Below are positions 1 through 8,237 of a stretch of DNA of 64,000 bases, in pieces. How positions within the stretch are numbered: the first letter of the stretch is position 1; every line of letters begins with the position of its first letter. The translations under genes were made by a program, and so were the position numbers. A model generated the notes under the pieces. The model saw only the letters and a program-made list of their open reading frames with translations, ran no database searches and was not told the origin of the DNA. This DNA is from Halomonas aestuarii (lineage in GTDB: Bacteria > Pseudomonadota > Gammaproteobacteria > Pseudomonadales > Halomonadaceae): assembly GCF_001886615.1 (NCBI RefSeq), contig NZ_CP018139.1, positions 496,001 through 560,000 on the forward strand. Reading direction: 5' to 3'.

Positions 1-29
1 TCTGAGCCGCCTGCCAGGGCCCTCGAGGC

Positions 30-58
30 TTGACGGGGACGAGGCAGGTCCGTAAACT
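30..58 (+). promoter_or_regulatory. sigma70-type promoter of the first tRNA-Met gene
   Basis: A TTGACG -35 hexamer at 30-35 and a TAAACT -10 hexamer at 53-58 are separated by exactly 17 bases. The -10 lies 15 bases before the tRNA, and a GC-rich stretch follows it, as is common in stringently controlled stable-RNA promoters. The hexamers are seen; the stringent control is inference. Confidence 0.7.
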
Positions 59-73
59 TCGCCCCCGTTGTTC

Positions 74-150
74 GGCTACGTAGCTCAGCTGGTTAGAGCA
101 CATCACTCATAATGATGGGGTCCCCTGTTCGAATCAGGGCGTAGCCACCA
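74..150 (+). tRNA. tRNA-Met (CAU), elongator type
   Basis: A 77-nt cloverleaf with an encoded CCA end. The acceptor stem GGCTACG pairs with CGTAGCC, the anticodon loop CTCATAA carries CAU, and the T loop is TTCGAAT. The acceptor starts with a paired G-C, unlike the unpaired first base of initiator tRNA, so this is elongator tRNA-Met; a CAU tRNA modified to read Ile AUA cannot be fully excluded by eye. An identical copy lies in inverted orientation at 4547-4623. Confidence 0.96.
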
Positions 151-160
151 GATACCCGAA

Positions 161-194
161 AGAAGCCCGCCTGGTTCGCCAGGCGGGCTTCTTC
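161..194. terminator. bidirectional intrinsic terminator between tRNA-Met and apeB
   Basis: A 14-bp perfect stem (161-174 with 179-192) closed by a TTCG loop. The embedded TTCTTC on the plus strand and TTCTTTC on the minus strand give short U-tracts in both directions. It separates the plus-strand tRNA from the convergent apeB gene. Confidence 0.8.
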
Positions 195-243
195 GTGTGC
201 TGGCCCGGGAGGCCGCGCCGCCGGGACGCGGCGCGGCCGTCGC

Positions 244-1542
244 TCAGGGCAGCGCGTCGCGATTGACGAAGGCCGTGAGCACCCGGGTCAGGTACTCCAC
301 ATCCCGGGCGCCGGCCGTCTCGCGGATGGAGTGCATGGCCCACTGGGGGGCGCCCACGTCCAGGGTCGGCACGCCGAGCTCCGTGGCGGTGATCGGGCCG
401 ATGGTGCTCCCGCACCCCATGTCGGCCCGGGTCACGAAGGTCTGCACCGGTACCTCGGTTTCGCGGCAGAGGTCCCGGAACAGGGCCGCGGTCGCGCTGT
501 TGGTGGCATAGCGCTGGCTGGCGTTGACCTTGATCACCGGCCCGCCGTTAAGCACCGGGCCGTGGGCGGCATCGTGCTTGTCCTGGAAGTTGGGATGCAG
601 GGCGTGGGCGTTGTCGCAGGAGATCAGCCGCGAGGCCTGGACCAGGCGGATGAAGCCCTCCTCCCCCGCCTCGCCGAGCTGGGCATTCACCCGCCGCAGC
701 ACGTCGCCGAGGAAGGGCCCCTGGGCGCCGCAGGCGCTGGCACTGCCGACCTCCTCGTGGTCGTTGGCCACCAGCACCGCGCCCTGGCGGCCGTCGCTCT
801 CAAGCAATGCCTCCAGGCCGGTGAAGCAGGAGAGCAGGTTGTCGAGCCGGGCACTGGCGATCAGCTCGCCCTCGATGCCGACCCGCGCCGGCGGCTGCAT
901 GTCGCGGAAGGCGAGCTCGAAGTCGAGGACCTCCACCTCCGTCAATCCATGCTGCTCCTCGAGCCACTGGTTGAGCAGCCGTTCGAGATCGGGGCGCCCG
1001 CCCCCCTGCAGGAACACCGGGGCCATCTGGGTCTGGGCATTGATGGCGCGGCCGTTGTTGGCCTCGCGGTCCAGGTGGATGGCGAGGCTCGGGATGATCG
1101 CCACCGGCCGCTCGACGTCGAGCAGCACTCCCTCGATGCGCCCGTCGGCGTGGCGAACGTGCACTCGCCCGGCCAGCCCCAGGTCGCGGTCGAACCAGGG
1201 GGCCAGCAGCGCCCCGCCATAGACCTCGACGCCCAGCTGCAGCCAGCCCGCCGCGGACTGGGCCGCATGGGGCTTGAGGCGCAGGCCCGGGCTGTCGGTA
1301 TGGGCGCCGATCAGGCGCAGGGCCGAGAGCCGCTCGCGCGGCAGCTGGAGGGCAATGATCGAGGAGTCGTTGCGGGTCACGTAGACGCGCTCGCCGGGCG
1401 ACAGGTGCCAGGTCTCGGTCTCCTCGAGGCGACGGAAGCCGGCGGCCTCCAGCCGTCGGGCCATGCTGGCCGTGGCATGCCAGGGGGTGGGGGATCGACG
1501 CAGGAAGTCGAGCAGACGCTCGAGTCGGGCATCCTCGGACAT
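244..1542 (-). CDS. apeB: M18 family aminopeptidase
   Basis: Predicted cytoplasmic zinc aminopeptidase of family M18 (aspartyl aminopeptidase-like) that removes N-terminal residues from peptides. The 432-residue product has the family length and its motifs in order: HTDSPGLRLKP near the start of the catalytic domain, the DRDLGLAGRV segment, VANDHEEVGS with metal and catalytic acids, and CDNAHALHPNF near the C terminus. I start at the ATG at 1540-1542 because GAGG precedes it at good distance and the protein then begins MSEDARLERLL as relatives do; the reading frame stays open for another 73 codons upstream without family similarity. Divergent from prc, with about 140 bases between the starts. 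Substrate preference cannot be told from sequence. Confidence 0.94.
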   Translation of the reverse strand: MSEDARLERLLDFLRRSPTPWHATASMARRLEAAGFRRLEETETWHLSPGERVYVTRNDSSIIALQLPRERLSALRLIGAHTDSPGLRLKPHAAQSAAGWLQLGVEVYGGALLAPWFDRDLGLAGRVHVRHADGRIEGVLLDVERPVAIIPSLAIHLDREANNGRAINAQTQMAPVFLQGGGRPDLERLLNQWLEEQHGLTEVEVLDFELAFRDMQPPARVGIEGELIASARLDNLLSCFTGLEALLESDGRQGAVLVANDHEEVGSASACGAQGPFLGDVLRRVNAQLGEAGEEGFIRLVQASRLISCDNAHALHPNFQDKHDAAHGPVLNGGPVIKVNASQRYATNSATAALFRDLCRETEVPVQTFVTRADMGCGSTIGPITATELGVPTLDVGAPQWAMHSIRETAGARDVEYLTRVLTAFVNRDALP

Positions 1543-1684
1543 GGAATTCCTCTTTCGCGGGGCGTTTCGGGGTCTTGACGACACGGTCAAGCTGATACAA
1601 TGACCCGTCGGTCCATGCAACTCGACGGCCGGGTCGGGGTCTGGAGTGAGAGTGAGTGTACACGAATCGGGGAGTGCTTCATCG

Positions 1685-3763
1685 ATGAGCCTGTTAGTCA
1701 CCCTTGGGCGTGCCGCGGTCCTGGGCCTGCTGCTGGTCACCACACCGGCGCTGGCCACCATCGAACCGAGCGATGCCCAGCGTCAGGTGGCCGTGGAAGT
1801 GGCCGAGTCACTGCGCTATGGCCACTATGCGGATATCAGCCTCGACGACGACTGGTCGCAACGGGCCTTCGAGCGCCTGCTGGACATCCTGGACGGCCAG
1901 CGCGCCTACCTGCTGGACGGCGACGTGGCCGCCTTCCGCGACCTGGAAACAGGCATGGACGACGCGCTGCTCGACGGCGATCTGTCGCGCCCCTTCGCCC
2001 TCTACCGGCGCTATCACGAGCGCGCCGAGCAGCGCCTCGAGTGGCTGCTGGCACGGCTCGACGAGGGCGTCGACTTCGCCTTCGACAGCGACAAGCGCCT
2101 CGAGCTGGAGCGGGAGGACACCCCCTGGGCCGGCAGCGAGGCGGCCCTGGACGAGCTGTGGATGAAGCGGCTCAAGAACGCCGCCCTCACCCTGACCATC
2201 AGCGACCAGGACGCCGAGCAGGTGGAAACCACCCTGCGCCAGCGCTACGAGGGGCAGCTCTCGCGCCTGAGCCAGACCAACGAGGAAGACGTCTTCGGGC
2301 TCTTCATGGCCGCGGTGACCGGCAGCATCGACCCGCACAGCGAGTACCTCTCGCCGCGACAGGGCGAGTCCTTCGACATCCAGATGCGGCTCTCGCTGGA
2401 GGGCATCGGCGCCCTGCTGCAGGCCGACGGCGAGTACGTCAAGGTCTCGAGCCTGGTGGCCGGCGGTCCGGCCGAGCGTGACGGCGCCCTGCAGCCCGCC
2501 GACCGCATCGTCGGCGTGGGCCAGGAGGACGAGGAGATCGTCAACGTGGTGGGCATGCGCCTCGACGACGTGGTCGACCTGATCCGCGGCCCCAAGGGGT
2601 CGGTGGTGCGCCTCGACGTGGTGCCCGCCCAGGCCGTCGACATGACGCGCTCCACGGTGATCGACATCACCCGGGACACCGTGGACCTCGAGGACCAGGC
2701 CGCCCATGGCGAGGTGGTCGAGATCGAACGGGAGGACGGCACGCACCGTGTCGGCGTGATCGGGGTGCCCACCTTCTACGTGGACTTCGACGCCTGGCAG
2801 GCCGGCGAGGAGGACTACCGCAGCACCACCCGCGACGTGGCCCGCGAGATCGAGCGCCTCCAGGGCGAGGACATCGAGGGCATCGTGCTGGACCTTCGCA
2901 ACAACGGCGGCGGCGCCCTGCAGGAGGCCAACTCGCTGATCGGCCTGTTCATCGACCGCGGCCCCACCGTCCAGGTGCGGGACGCCCGCGGCCGCATCAG
3001 CCTGTATGGCGATACGGAGAGCGGCGCCCTCTACGACGGCCCCCTGGCCGTGCTGGTCAACCGCCTCTCGGCCTCGGCCTCGGAGATCTTCGCCGGCGCC
3101 ATCCAGGACTATGGCCGCGGCCTGGTCGTGGGCAGCGACACCTTCGGCAAGGGCACGGTGCAGACCCTCAACGAGCTCAGCCACGGCGAGATCAAGCTGA
3201 CCCGCGCCAAGTTCTACCGCATCTCCGGCGAGAGCACCCAGCATCGCGGCGTGGAGCCGGACATCAACTTCCCGAGCCTGATCGACCCCGAACTCATCGG
3301 CGAGAGCAGCCTGGACAACGCCCTGCCGTGGGACACCGTCCGCGAGGTGCAGTACCGCACCTATGGTGAGCCCCGCCAGTACCTGGAAACGCTGCGCACC
3401 CGCCACCTCGAGCGGGCTGCGAAGCAACCGAACTTCCACTACCTGGAGCAGCGCTCCGAGCTGGCGAGCCAATTGCGCAAGCAGCACACCAGCGTCAGCC
3501 TCAACCGTGAACAGCGCCAGCGCGAGGTGGAGGCCCAGGAGGCCGAGCAGCTCGCCCTCGAGAACGAGCGGCGCCTCGCCCTGGGCCTGGAACCCCTGGA
3601 GGACTGGACCGATGCCCGCGACGAGGAAGACGCCGACGCCGATGCCGAGGGCGGCGAGCCCGAGGAAGAGCCGATCGACCGCGCCCAGGTCCTGGAAACC
3701 GCCCAGATCCTGCTGGACTACCGCCAGCTCGCGGACGGCTGGCACTACGCGGAACTCAACTGA
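1685..3763 (+). CDS. prc: C-terminal (tail-specific) periplasmic protease Prc
   Basis: Periplasmic serine protease that trims C termini and degrades envelope proteins, including peptidoglycan hydrolases and lipoprotein-linked substrates in relatives. The 692 residues match Prc length (about 680). There is a signal peptide (MSLLVTLGRAAVLGLLLV to TPALA), a PDZ domain around residues 220-310 (LSLEGIGALL, PADRIVGVGQ), and an S41 catalytic core with Ser464 in RLSASASEIF, Asp475 in IQDYGRG and Lys489 in FGKGTVQ. A charged tail rich in Glu and Asp follows. I chose ATG 1685, preceded by GGGGAG; an in-frame GTG at 1646 would put 13 residues ahead of the signal peptide. A candidate promoter TTGACG (1575) and TACAAT (1596) has a short 15-base spacer. 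Confidence 0.95.
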   Translation: MSLLVTLGRAAVLGLLLVTTPALATIEPSDAQRQVAVEVAESLRYGHYADISLDDDWSQRAFERLLDILDGQRAYLLDGDVAAFRDLETGMDDALLDGDLSRPFALYRRYHERAEQRLEWLLARLDEGVDFAFDSDKRLELEREDTPWAGSEAALDELWMKRLKNAALTLTISDQDAEQVETTLRQRYEGQLSRLSQTNEEDVFGLFMAAVTGSIDPHSEYLSPRQGESFDIQMRLSLEGIGALLQADGEYVKVSSLVAGGPAERDGALQPADRIVGVGQEDEEIVNVVGMRLDDVVDLIRGPKGSVVRLDVVPAQAVDMTRSTVIDITRDTVDLEDQAAHGEVVEIEREDGTHRVGVIGVPTFYVDFDAWQAGEEDYRSTTRDVAREIERLQGEDIEGIVLDLRNNGGGALQEANSLIGLFIDRGPTVQVRDARGRISLYGDTESGALYDGPLAVLVNRLSASASEIFAGAIQDYGRGLVVGSDTFGKGTVQTLNELSHGEIKLTRAKFYRISGESTQHRGVEPDINFPSLIDPELIGESSLDNALPWDTVREVQYRTYGEPRQYLETLRTRHLERAAKQPNFHYLEQRSELASQLRKQHTSVSLNREQRQREVEAQEAEQLALENERRLALGLEPLEDWTDARDEEDADADAEGGEPEEEPIDRAQVLETAQILLDYRQLADGWHYAELN

Positions 3764-4077
3764 AGGCGGAGCGCAACTGAGCCGGCACTCTCCCCCGCCC
3801 CATGAACCACCACGCCGGGCCCCTGGGCCCGGCGTTGTTCTTTCTGCCTTCGGGTCCTGGTCAGGCCCCTTCGCCTTCCGGGACGGTCTCTTCTCCCGCC
3901 ACGGCACACGCGACGCAGCGTCGGCTCGCGGGCAGCCAGCGCGGGTCGGTCACACGGCGACATCCCGTCGGCGCAACGGATCCACTCCCCGGTATCACGA
4001 GGGAGGCCGTGGGTGACGGCAGCGCTAACAGCAAGAGCGGTAGCAGCAAGAGAGAGAAGAATTCGGCCAGGCAGGAC
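3764..4077. other. gene-free spacer between prc and the tRNA-Asn array
   Basis: Apart from the prc terminator (3813-3842) I see no gene here. Short open frames in this stretch are continuations of frames that shadow prc and have no start signals or recognisable family. Confidence 0.6.
3813..3842 (+). terminator. intrinsic terminator of prc
   Basis: Inverted repeat CGCCGGGCCC (3813-3822) with GGGCCCGGCG (3825-3834), followed by TTGTTCTTT. It lies 50 bases after the prc stop codon. Confidence 0.85.
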
Positions 4078-4153
<76 letters not shown>

Positions 4154-4202
4154 ATGATGCAGGATGACGCGGGAGGTGATGCGGCAAGCAGCTAGGAGCG
4201 GT

Positions 4203-4278
4203 TGGCTCCCCGAGCAGGACTCGAACCTGCGACCCAATGATTAACAGTCATTTGCTCTACCAACTGAGCTATCGGGGA
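4203..4278 (-). tRNA. tRNA-Asn (GUU)
   Basis: 76 nt with encoded CCA and anticodon GUU. Identical to the copy at 4328-4403. The three tRNA-Asn genes repeat with an exact 125-base period, although the 49-base spacers differ in sequence. Confidence 0.96.
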
Positions 4279-4327
4279 ATGACCGCATGCCGCACTGTGT
4301 TCGTCTCCTCGCCGCGATGGGCGAAGC

Positions 4328-4403
4328 TGGCTCCCCGAGCAGGACTCGAACCTGCGACCCAATGATTAACAGTCATTTGCTCTACCAACTGAGCTATCGG
4401 GGA
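4328..4403 (-). tRNA. tRNA-Asn (GUU), promoter-proximal copy
   Basis: 76 nt with encoded CCA and anticodon GUU. First of three tRNA-Asn genes, 21 bases downstream of a good promoter -10 element (4425-4430). Confidence 0.97.
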
Positions 4404-4424
4404 ATGACCTCGAACACGGGGCGT

Positions 4425-4452
4425 AGTATACGGATCGGGCCCGCAAGGTCAA
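4425..4452 (-). promoter_or_regulatory. promoter of the tRNA-Asn array
   Basis: On the minus strand TTGACC (4447-4452), a 16-base spacer and TATACT (4425-4430), followed by a GC-rich discriminator. Transcription would begin about 15 bases before the first tRNA-Asn. Confidence 0.75.
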
Positions 4453-4500
4453 GACGCGATTGGCATTCTGCTTGCGTTCGGGCCGTCCGGACGCGCCACG

Positions 4501-4534
4501 AAAAACGCCCGCCGGGCCGGGGCCTGACGGGCGT
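4501..4534 (-). terminator. intrinsic terminator after the second tRNA-Met
   Basis: On the minus strand ACGCCCG and CGGGCGT pair around a GC-rich loop and run into TTTTT (complement of 4501-4505). It sits just downstream of tRNA-Met and upstream of the tRNA-Asn promoter, so the two tRNA units look separately transcribed. Confidence 0.75.
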
Positions 4535-4546
4535 CTTCGCGTGTCC

Positions 4547-4623
4547 TGGTGGCTACGCCCTGATTCGAACAGGGGACCCCATCATTATGAGTGATGTGCT
4601 CTAACCAGCTGAGCTACGTAGCC
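4547..4623 (-). tRNA. tRNA-Met (CAU), elongator type, second copy
   Basis: 77 nt with encoded CCA, base-for-base identical to the plus-strand gene at 74-150. It has its own promoter and terminator, so this is a complete duplicate transcription unit. Confidence 0.96.
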
Positions 4624-4633
4624 TTATCAACAG

Positions 4634-4657
4634 GTTGCCCGGCCGGGGCCGGGCAAC
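4634..4657 (-). other. hairpin in the 5' leader of the second tRNA-Met
   Basis: An 11-base perfect inverted repeat (4634-4644 with 4647-4657) lies between the predicted transcription start (about 4659) and the 5' end of the tRNA. It could also be the 3' hairpin of choX, but no U-tract follows it. Confidence 0.5.
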
Positions 4658-4665
4658 GGGGATGA

Positions 4666-4694
4666 ATTATGCACGCGGGCCCCGGTCATGGCAA
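4666..4694 (-). promoter_or_regulatory. promoter of the second tRNA-Met
   Basis: On the minus strand TTGCCA (4689-4694), a 17-base spacer and CATAAT (4666-4671). The spacing is ideal. The promoter reaches to within 15 bases of the choX stop codon. Confidence 0.6.
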
Positions 4695-4707
4695 GCCCGC
4701 GAGGCAC

Positions 4708-5673
4708 TCAGCCCTCGATATCGAGCGCGGCCTTCACCGCCGGCAGGGCGGGCTCGCCCTCGCGGGTGTTCACGCCCTCGAGCCAGGTCTCGAGCACTGC
4801 GGGGTTGGCCTGCAGGTAGGCGCGGGCCGCATCCCGGGGATCAGCGCCCTGGTCCATGATCTCACCCATCAGCTGGTTCTCCATGGTGAGGGTGAACTCG
4901 AGGTTCTCGAGCAGGGTACCGACGTTGCCGCACTCCTCGGCGTAGCCGCCGCGGGTGTTGGTGTAGACGGTGGCGCCGCCCAGGTTCGGGCCGAAGTAGT
5001 CATCGGCGCCGGACAGGTAGGCGATGTCGAAGTTGGTGTTCATGGGATGCGGCTCCCAGCCGAGGAACACCATCCAGCTCTCATCGGGGGTGCGGGCGCT
5101 CAGCTCGGCCAGCATGCCGGCCTCGCTGGAGTCGACCAGCTGCCAGTCGCCGAGGCCGAAGGCATCGTCGTCGATCATGTCCTGGATCAGCTGGTTGCCG
5201 TCGTTGCCGGCCTCGATGCCGTGGACCTTGCTGTCGAATTTCTCGGCGTGGTCGGCGAGGTCGGCCACCGAGGTGACGCCGGCATCGTGGACGTACTGCG
5301 GCACGGCCAGGGTGTACTTGGCCCCCTCCAGGTTGGCCCCCAGACGGTCGACGTCGCCATCCTCGATGTAGGGGTCGCTGATCGAGGCCATGGACGGCAT
5401 CCAGTTGCCCAGGAAGACGTCGAAGTCATTGTTCTTCAGGCCCTGGTAGGCGATCGGCACCGAGACAGTGTCGATACGGGGCTCGTAGCCCATGGCCTCC
5501 AGCACCTCGGAGGTCAGCGCGGTGGTCGCCGTGATATCGGTCCAGCCGACCTCGGCGAAGCGCACGGTCTCGCAGCTCTCCGGCTCGGCGGCCTGCAGCG
5601 GGGAGACGGCGAAACCGAGGGCGGCGGCGCCAACGCCCAGGGCCATGCGACGGTTCAGGGTGGTCATGTTCAT
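4708..5673 (-). CDS. choX: choline-binding periplasmic protein of an ABC transporter (ChoX type)
   Basis: Predicted substrate-binding protein for choline uptake. The 321-residue product has a signal peptide (NRRMALGVGAAALGFAV to LQAAEP) and a ChoX/ProX-type type II binding fold with segments typical of ChoX: GWTDITATTAL, DVFLGNWMPSM, NLEGAKYTLAVP, EAGNDGNQLI, VFLGWEPHPMN and FGPNLGGATVYTN. The aromatic residues in GNWMP and GWEPHP probably belong to the cage that holds the quaternary ammonium group. Start chosen at ATG 5671-5673, preceded by AAGAGG; an in-frame ATG at 5695-5697 is possible. No permease or ATPase gene adjoins it, so it is an orphan binding protein like Pseudomonas BetX. Divergent from betI, sharing a BetI-type operator. 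Confidence 0.88.
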   Translation of the reverse strand: MNMTTLNRRMALGVGAAALGFAVSPLQAAEPESCETVRFAEVGWTDITATTALTSEVLEAMGYEPRIDTVSVPIAYQGLKNNDFDVFLGNWMPSMASISDPYIEDGDVDRLGANLEGAKYTLAVPQYVHDAGVTSVADLADHAEKFDSKVHGIEAGNDGNQLIQDMIDDDAFGLGDWQLVDSSEAGMLAELSARTPDESWMVFLGWEPHPMNTNFDIAYLSGADDYFGPNLGGATVYTNTRGGYAEECGNVGTLLENLEFTLTMENQLMGEIMDQGADPRDAARAYLQANPAVLETWLEGVNTREGEPALPAVKAALDIEG

Positions 5674-5758
5674 GGGAGGGTTCCTCTTGTTGGACATGAA
5701 AGTATAGCCGCGATGGCAATGCCACCGGCCGGCAGGGGAATCCGCCAGAGCTTCATTG

Positions 5759-5772
5759 ATTGAACGTTCAAT
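5759..5772. promoter_or_regulatory. BetI-type operator in the choX-betI divergent region
   Basis: A 14-bp perfect palindrome ATTGAACGTTCAAT, closely resembling the TGAACGTTCA core known for BetI sites. It lies between divergent choX and betI and could control both. The palindrome is seen; the binding is inferred from position and family knowledge. Confidence 0.75.
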
Positions 5773-5867
5773 AAAGAAATGGCAAGCTGTGCACATGGTA
5801 ACCATGCTTCATGCGTTGGTTGCAAGATCGGTTACAAGATCAATTCCCGGGAAAGGAGCCAGCAACG

Positions 5868-6473
5868 GTGCCAAAGGTTGGAATGGAACCCATCCGCCGC
5901 CATCAGCTGATCAAGGCGACCATGGCGGCCATCGACGAGGTCGGCCTGGCCGATGCGACGGTGATGCGCATCGCCCGCCACGCAGGCGTCTCCGCCGGCA
6001 TCATCAGTCATTACTTCGGCGGCAAGGACGGCCTGCTGGACGCCACCATGCGCCAGATCCTGAGCGACCTGGGCGAGGCGGTGGCCGCGCGCCGCGCCGA
6101 GCTCACCACCTCGAGCCCCAGGGCCCATATCGTCGCCATCATCGACGGGAACTTCGACCGCAGCCAGGTCACCGGCCCGGTGGCCAAGACCTGGCTGGCC
6201 TTCTGGGCCAGCAGCATGCACAAGCCGAAGCTCGCGCGCCTGCAGCAGGTCAACGACCGGCGCCTCTACTCCAACATCTGCTACCAGTTCCGCCGGCTGA
6301 TGCCCCGCCACGAGGCGCGCGCCTCGGCCCGGGCACTGGCCGCCCTGATCGATGGCCTGTGGCTGCGCGGTGCCCTGACCCCCGGCGGCCTGGACGGCAA
6401 CGAAGCGCGCCGCCTGGCCCGGGACTACCTGGACCGCCTGCTCGACACCCACGATACCCTTTCCCCCGCCTGA
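5868..6473 (+). CDS. betI: choline-responsive TetR-family repressor BetI
   Basis: TetR-family repressor of the betaine synthesis genes, relieved by choline. The N-terminal helix-turn-helix (ATVMRIARHAGVSAGIISHY, residues about 28-47) and the conserved opening PKVGMEPIRRHQL identify BetI. At 201 residues it has the usual length. I start at GTG 5868, preceded by AAGGAG, because the protein then begins with the family's PKVGMEP; an internal ATG at 5883 is an alternative and the frame is open back to 5811. betB follows 12 bases later, so betI is autoregulated as first gene of the operon, through the palindrome at 5759-5772. Confidence 0.93.
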   Translation: MPKVGMEPIRRHQLIKATMAAIDEVGLADATVMRIARHAGVSAGIISHYFGGKDGLLDATMRQILSDLGEAVAARRAELTTSSPRAHIVAIIDGNFDRSQVTGPVAKTWLAFWASSMHKPKLARLQQVNDRRLYSNICYQFRRLMPRHEARASARALAALIDGLWLRGALTPGGLDGNEARRLARDYLDRLLDTHDTLSPA

Positions 6474-6485
6474 ACGGAGGCCACC

Positions 6486-7970
6486 ATGGCAACCCTAGAC
6501 ACCCAGACCCTCTACATCGACGGCCGTCACACGGCCGCCACCTCGGGCGAGACCTTCTCCGTGGTGAACCCCTTCGACGGCTCGCTGCTCGCCGAGGTCC
6601 CCCAGGCCGCCGAGGCCGACGTGGATGCCGCCGTGGACGCGGCCCGCAAGGGCCAGCGGGCCTGGGCGGCCATGACCGGCATGGAGCGCGGCCGCATCCT
6701 CCAGCGCGCCGTCGCGCTGCTGCGGGAGCGCAACGACGAGATCGCCGAGCTCGAGACCCGCAACACCGGCAAGCCGATCAGCGAGACCGCGGCCGTGGAC
6801 GTGGTCACCGGCGCCGACGTGCTCGAGTACTACGCCGGCCTGGCCTCGGCCCTGGAGGGCAGCCAGATCCCGCTGCGCGAGGACTCCTTCGTCTACACCC
6901 GCCGTGAGCCGCTGGGCGTGATCGGCTCGATCGGCGCCTGGAACTACCCGATCCAGATCGCCTGCTGGAAGAGCGCCCCGGCGCTGGCCGCCGGCAACGC
7001 CGTGGTCTTCAAGCCCAGCGAGGTCACCCCGCTGACCACCATGAAGCTCGCCGAGATCTTCACCGAGGCCGGCCTGCCGGACGGCGTCTTCAACGTGGTC
7101 CAGGGCGACGGTCGCGTTGGCCAGATGCTCACCGCCCACCAGGGGATCGACAAGATCTCCTTCACCGGTGAGGCCCCTACCGGCAAGAAGGTCATGGCCG
7201 CGGCCGGCGGGTCGACGCTCAAGGACGTGACCATGGAGCTCGGCGGCAAGTCGCCGCTGATCGTCTTCGCCGATGCCGACCTGGATCGCGCCGCCGATGC
7301 CGCGATGATGGCCAACTTCTACTCCAGCGGGCAGATCTGCACCAACGGCACCCGGGTGTTCGTGCACGCGAGCGTCAAGGAGGCCTTCGAGGCCAGGATC
7401 CAGGAGCGCGTCTCCCGCATCAGGGCCGGTGACCCGCTGGACCCGAGCGTCAACTTCGGCCCGCTGGTGAGCTTCGAGCACCAGGAGAAGGTGCTGTCCT
7501 ACATCGCGCTGGGCAAGCAGGAAGGGGCCCGCGTGCTGGCCGGGGGCGACGCCTGGGACCAGGGCGACGCAGACGGTGTCAACTGGGCAAATGGCGCCTG
7601 GGCGGCCCCGACCGTCTTCACCGACTGCACCGACGAGATGCGCATCGTGCGCGAAGAGATCTTCGGGCCGGTGATGTCGATCCTCGCCTTCGACGACGAG
7701 GAGGAGGTGATCCGTCGCGCCAACGACACCGAGTACGGCCTGGCCGGCGGGGTCTTCACCGAGAGCCTCAACCGCGCCCACCGCGTGATCCAGCGCCTGG
7801 AAGCGGGTATCTGCTGGATCAACACCTGGGGCGAGTCCCCCGCCGAGATGCCGGTGGGCGGCTACAAGCAGTCCGGGGTCGGTCGCGAGAACGGCATCGA
7901 GACCCTGGCCCACTACACCCAGACCAAGTCGGTCCAGATCGAGATGGGGCCCTTCGAATCGGTGTTCTGA
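6486..7970 (+). CDS. betB: betaine aldehyde dehydrogenase
   Basis: Cytoplasmic NAD(P)-dependent dehydrogenase that oxidises betaine aldehyde to glycine betaine, the second step of choline-derived osmoprotectant synthesis. The 494 residues show the aldehyde dehydrogenase motifs: [19 protein letters not shown], catalytic Glu251 in MELGGKSPL and nucleophile Cys285 in [15 protein letters not shown] precedes the ATG. It lies between betI and betA; an unusually long 267-base gap with a strong hairpin separates it from betA. Confidence 0.96.
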   Translation: MATLDTQTLYIDGRHTAATSGETFSVVNPFDGSLLAEVPQAAEADVDAAVDAARKGQRAWAAMTGMERGRILQRAVALLRERNDEIAELETRNTGKPISETAAVDVVTGADVLEYYAGLASALEGSQIPLREDSFVYTRREPLGVIGSIGAWNYPIQIACWKSAPALAAGNAVVFKPSEVTPLTTMKLAEIFTEAGLPDGVFNVVQGDGRVGQMLTAHQGIDKISFTGEAPTGKKVMAAAGGSTLKDVTMELGGKSPLIVFADADLDRAADAAMMANFYSSGQICTNGTRVFVHASVKEAFEARIQERVSRIRAGDPLDPSVNFGPLVSFEHQEKVLSYIALGKQEGARVLAGGDAWDQGDADGVNWANGAWAAPTVFTDCTDEMRIVREEIFGPVMSILAFDDEEEVIRRANDTEYGLAGGVFTESLNRAHRVIQRLEAGICWINTWGESPAEMPVGGYKQSGVGRENGIETLAHYTQTKSVQIEMGPFESVF

Positions 7971-8061
7971 TCGCTCATCGACGACCCGCTGCGAGATAAG
8001 CACCGGGGACGAGGCGAAGCGAGGGTATTTGCCATGGATGGCAAGAGTAGCCCCCAGGGAG

Positions 8062-8075
8062 GGGCAACGTTGCCC
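8062..8075. promoter_or_regulatory. palindrome in the betB-betA gap
   Basis: A 14-bp perfect palindrome GGGCAACGTTGCCC. It shares the AACGTT centre with the BetI-type operator at 5759-5772 but not the flanks. It may be an internal operator or a structural element; its function is unknown. Confidence 0.35.
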
Positions 8076-8152
8076 TCGTGACGTCTCGTCGCCGGGCAGC
8101 ACTCGTGTTGGCCGTGGCGAGCCATCAGCGCCAAGCGCCCTTCCACGAACGT

Positions 8153-8188
8153 GATCGGGGCGCGGACTACATCCACCGCGCCCCGATC
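8153..8188 (+). other. strong hairpin between betB and betA
   Basis: A 13-bp perfect stem (8153-8165 with 8176-8188) around the 10-base loop ACTACATCCA, 50 bases before the betA start. No U-tract follows, so it does not look like a simple terminator. It may stabilise or process the operon mRNA. Confidence 0.6.
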
Positions 8189-8237
8189 GGCGAACGTCTC
8201 GCCGTCGTGACCCCTTTGACTCTCTCAGGGAGGCTCC

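Noticed and set aside
3363..4016. A 217-codon plus-strand frame beginning inside prc and running past its stop
   Set aside because: It overlaps the well-supported prc frame for most of its length and crosses the prc terminator; no family or ribosome site supports it.
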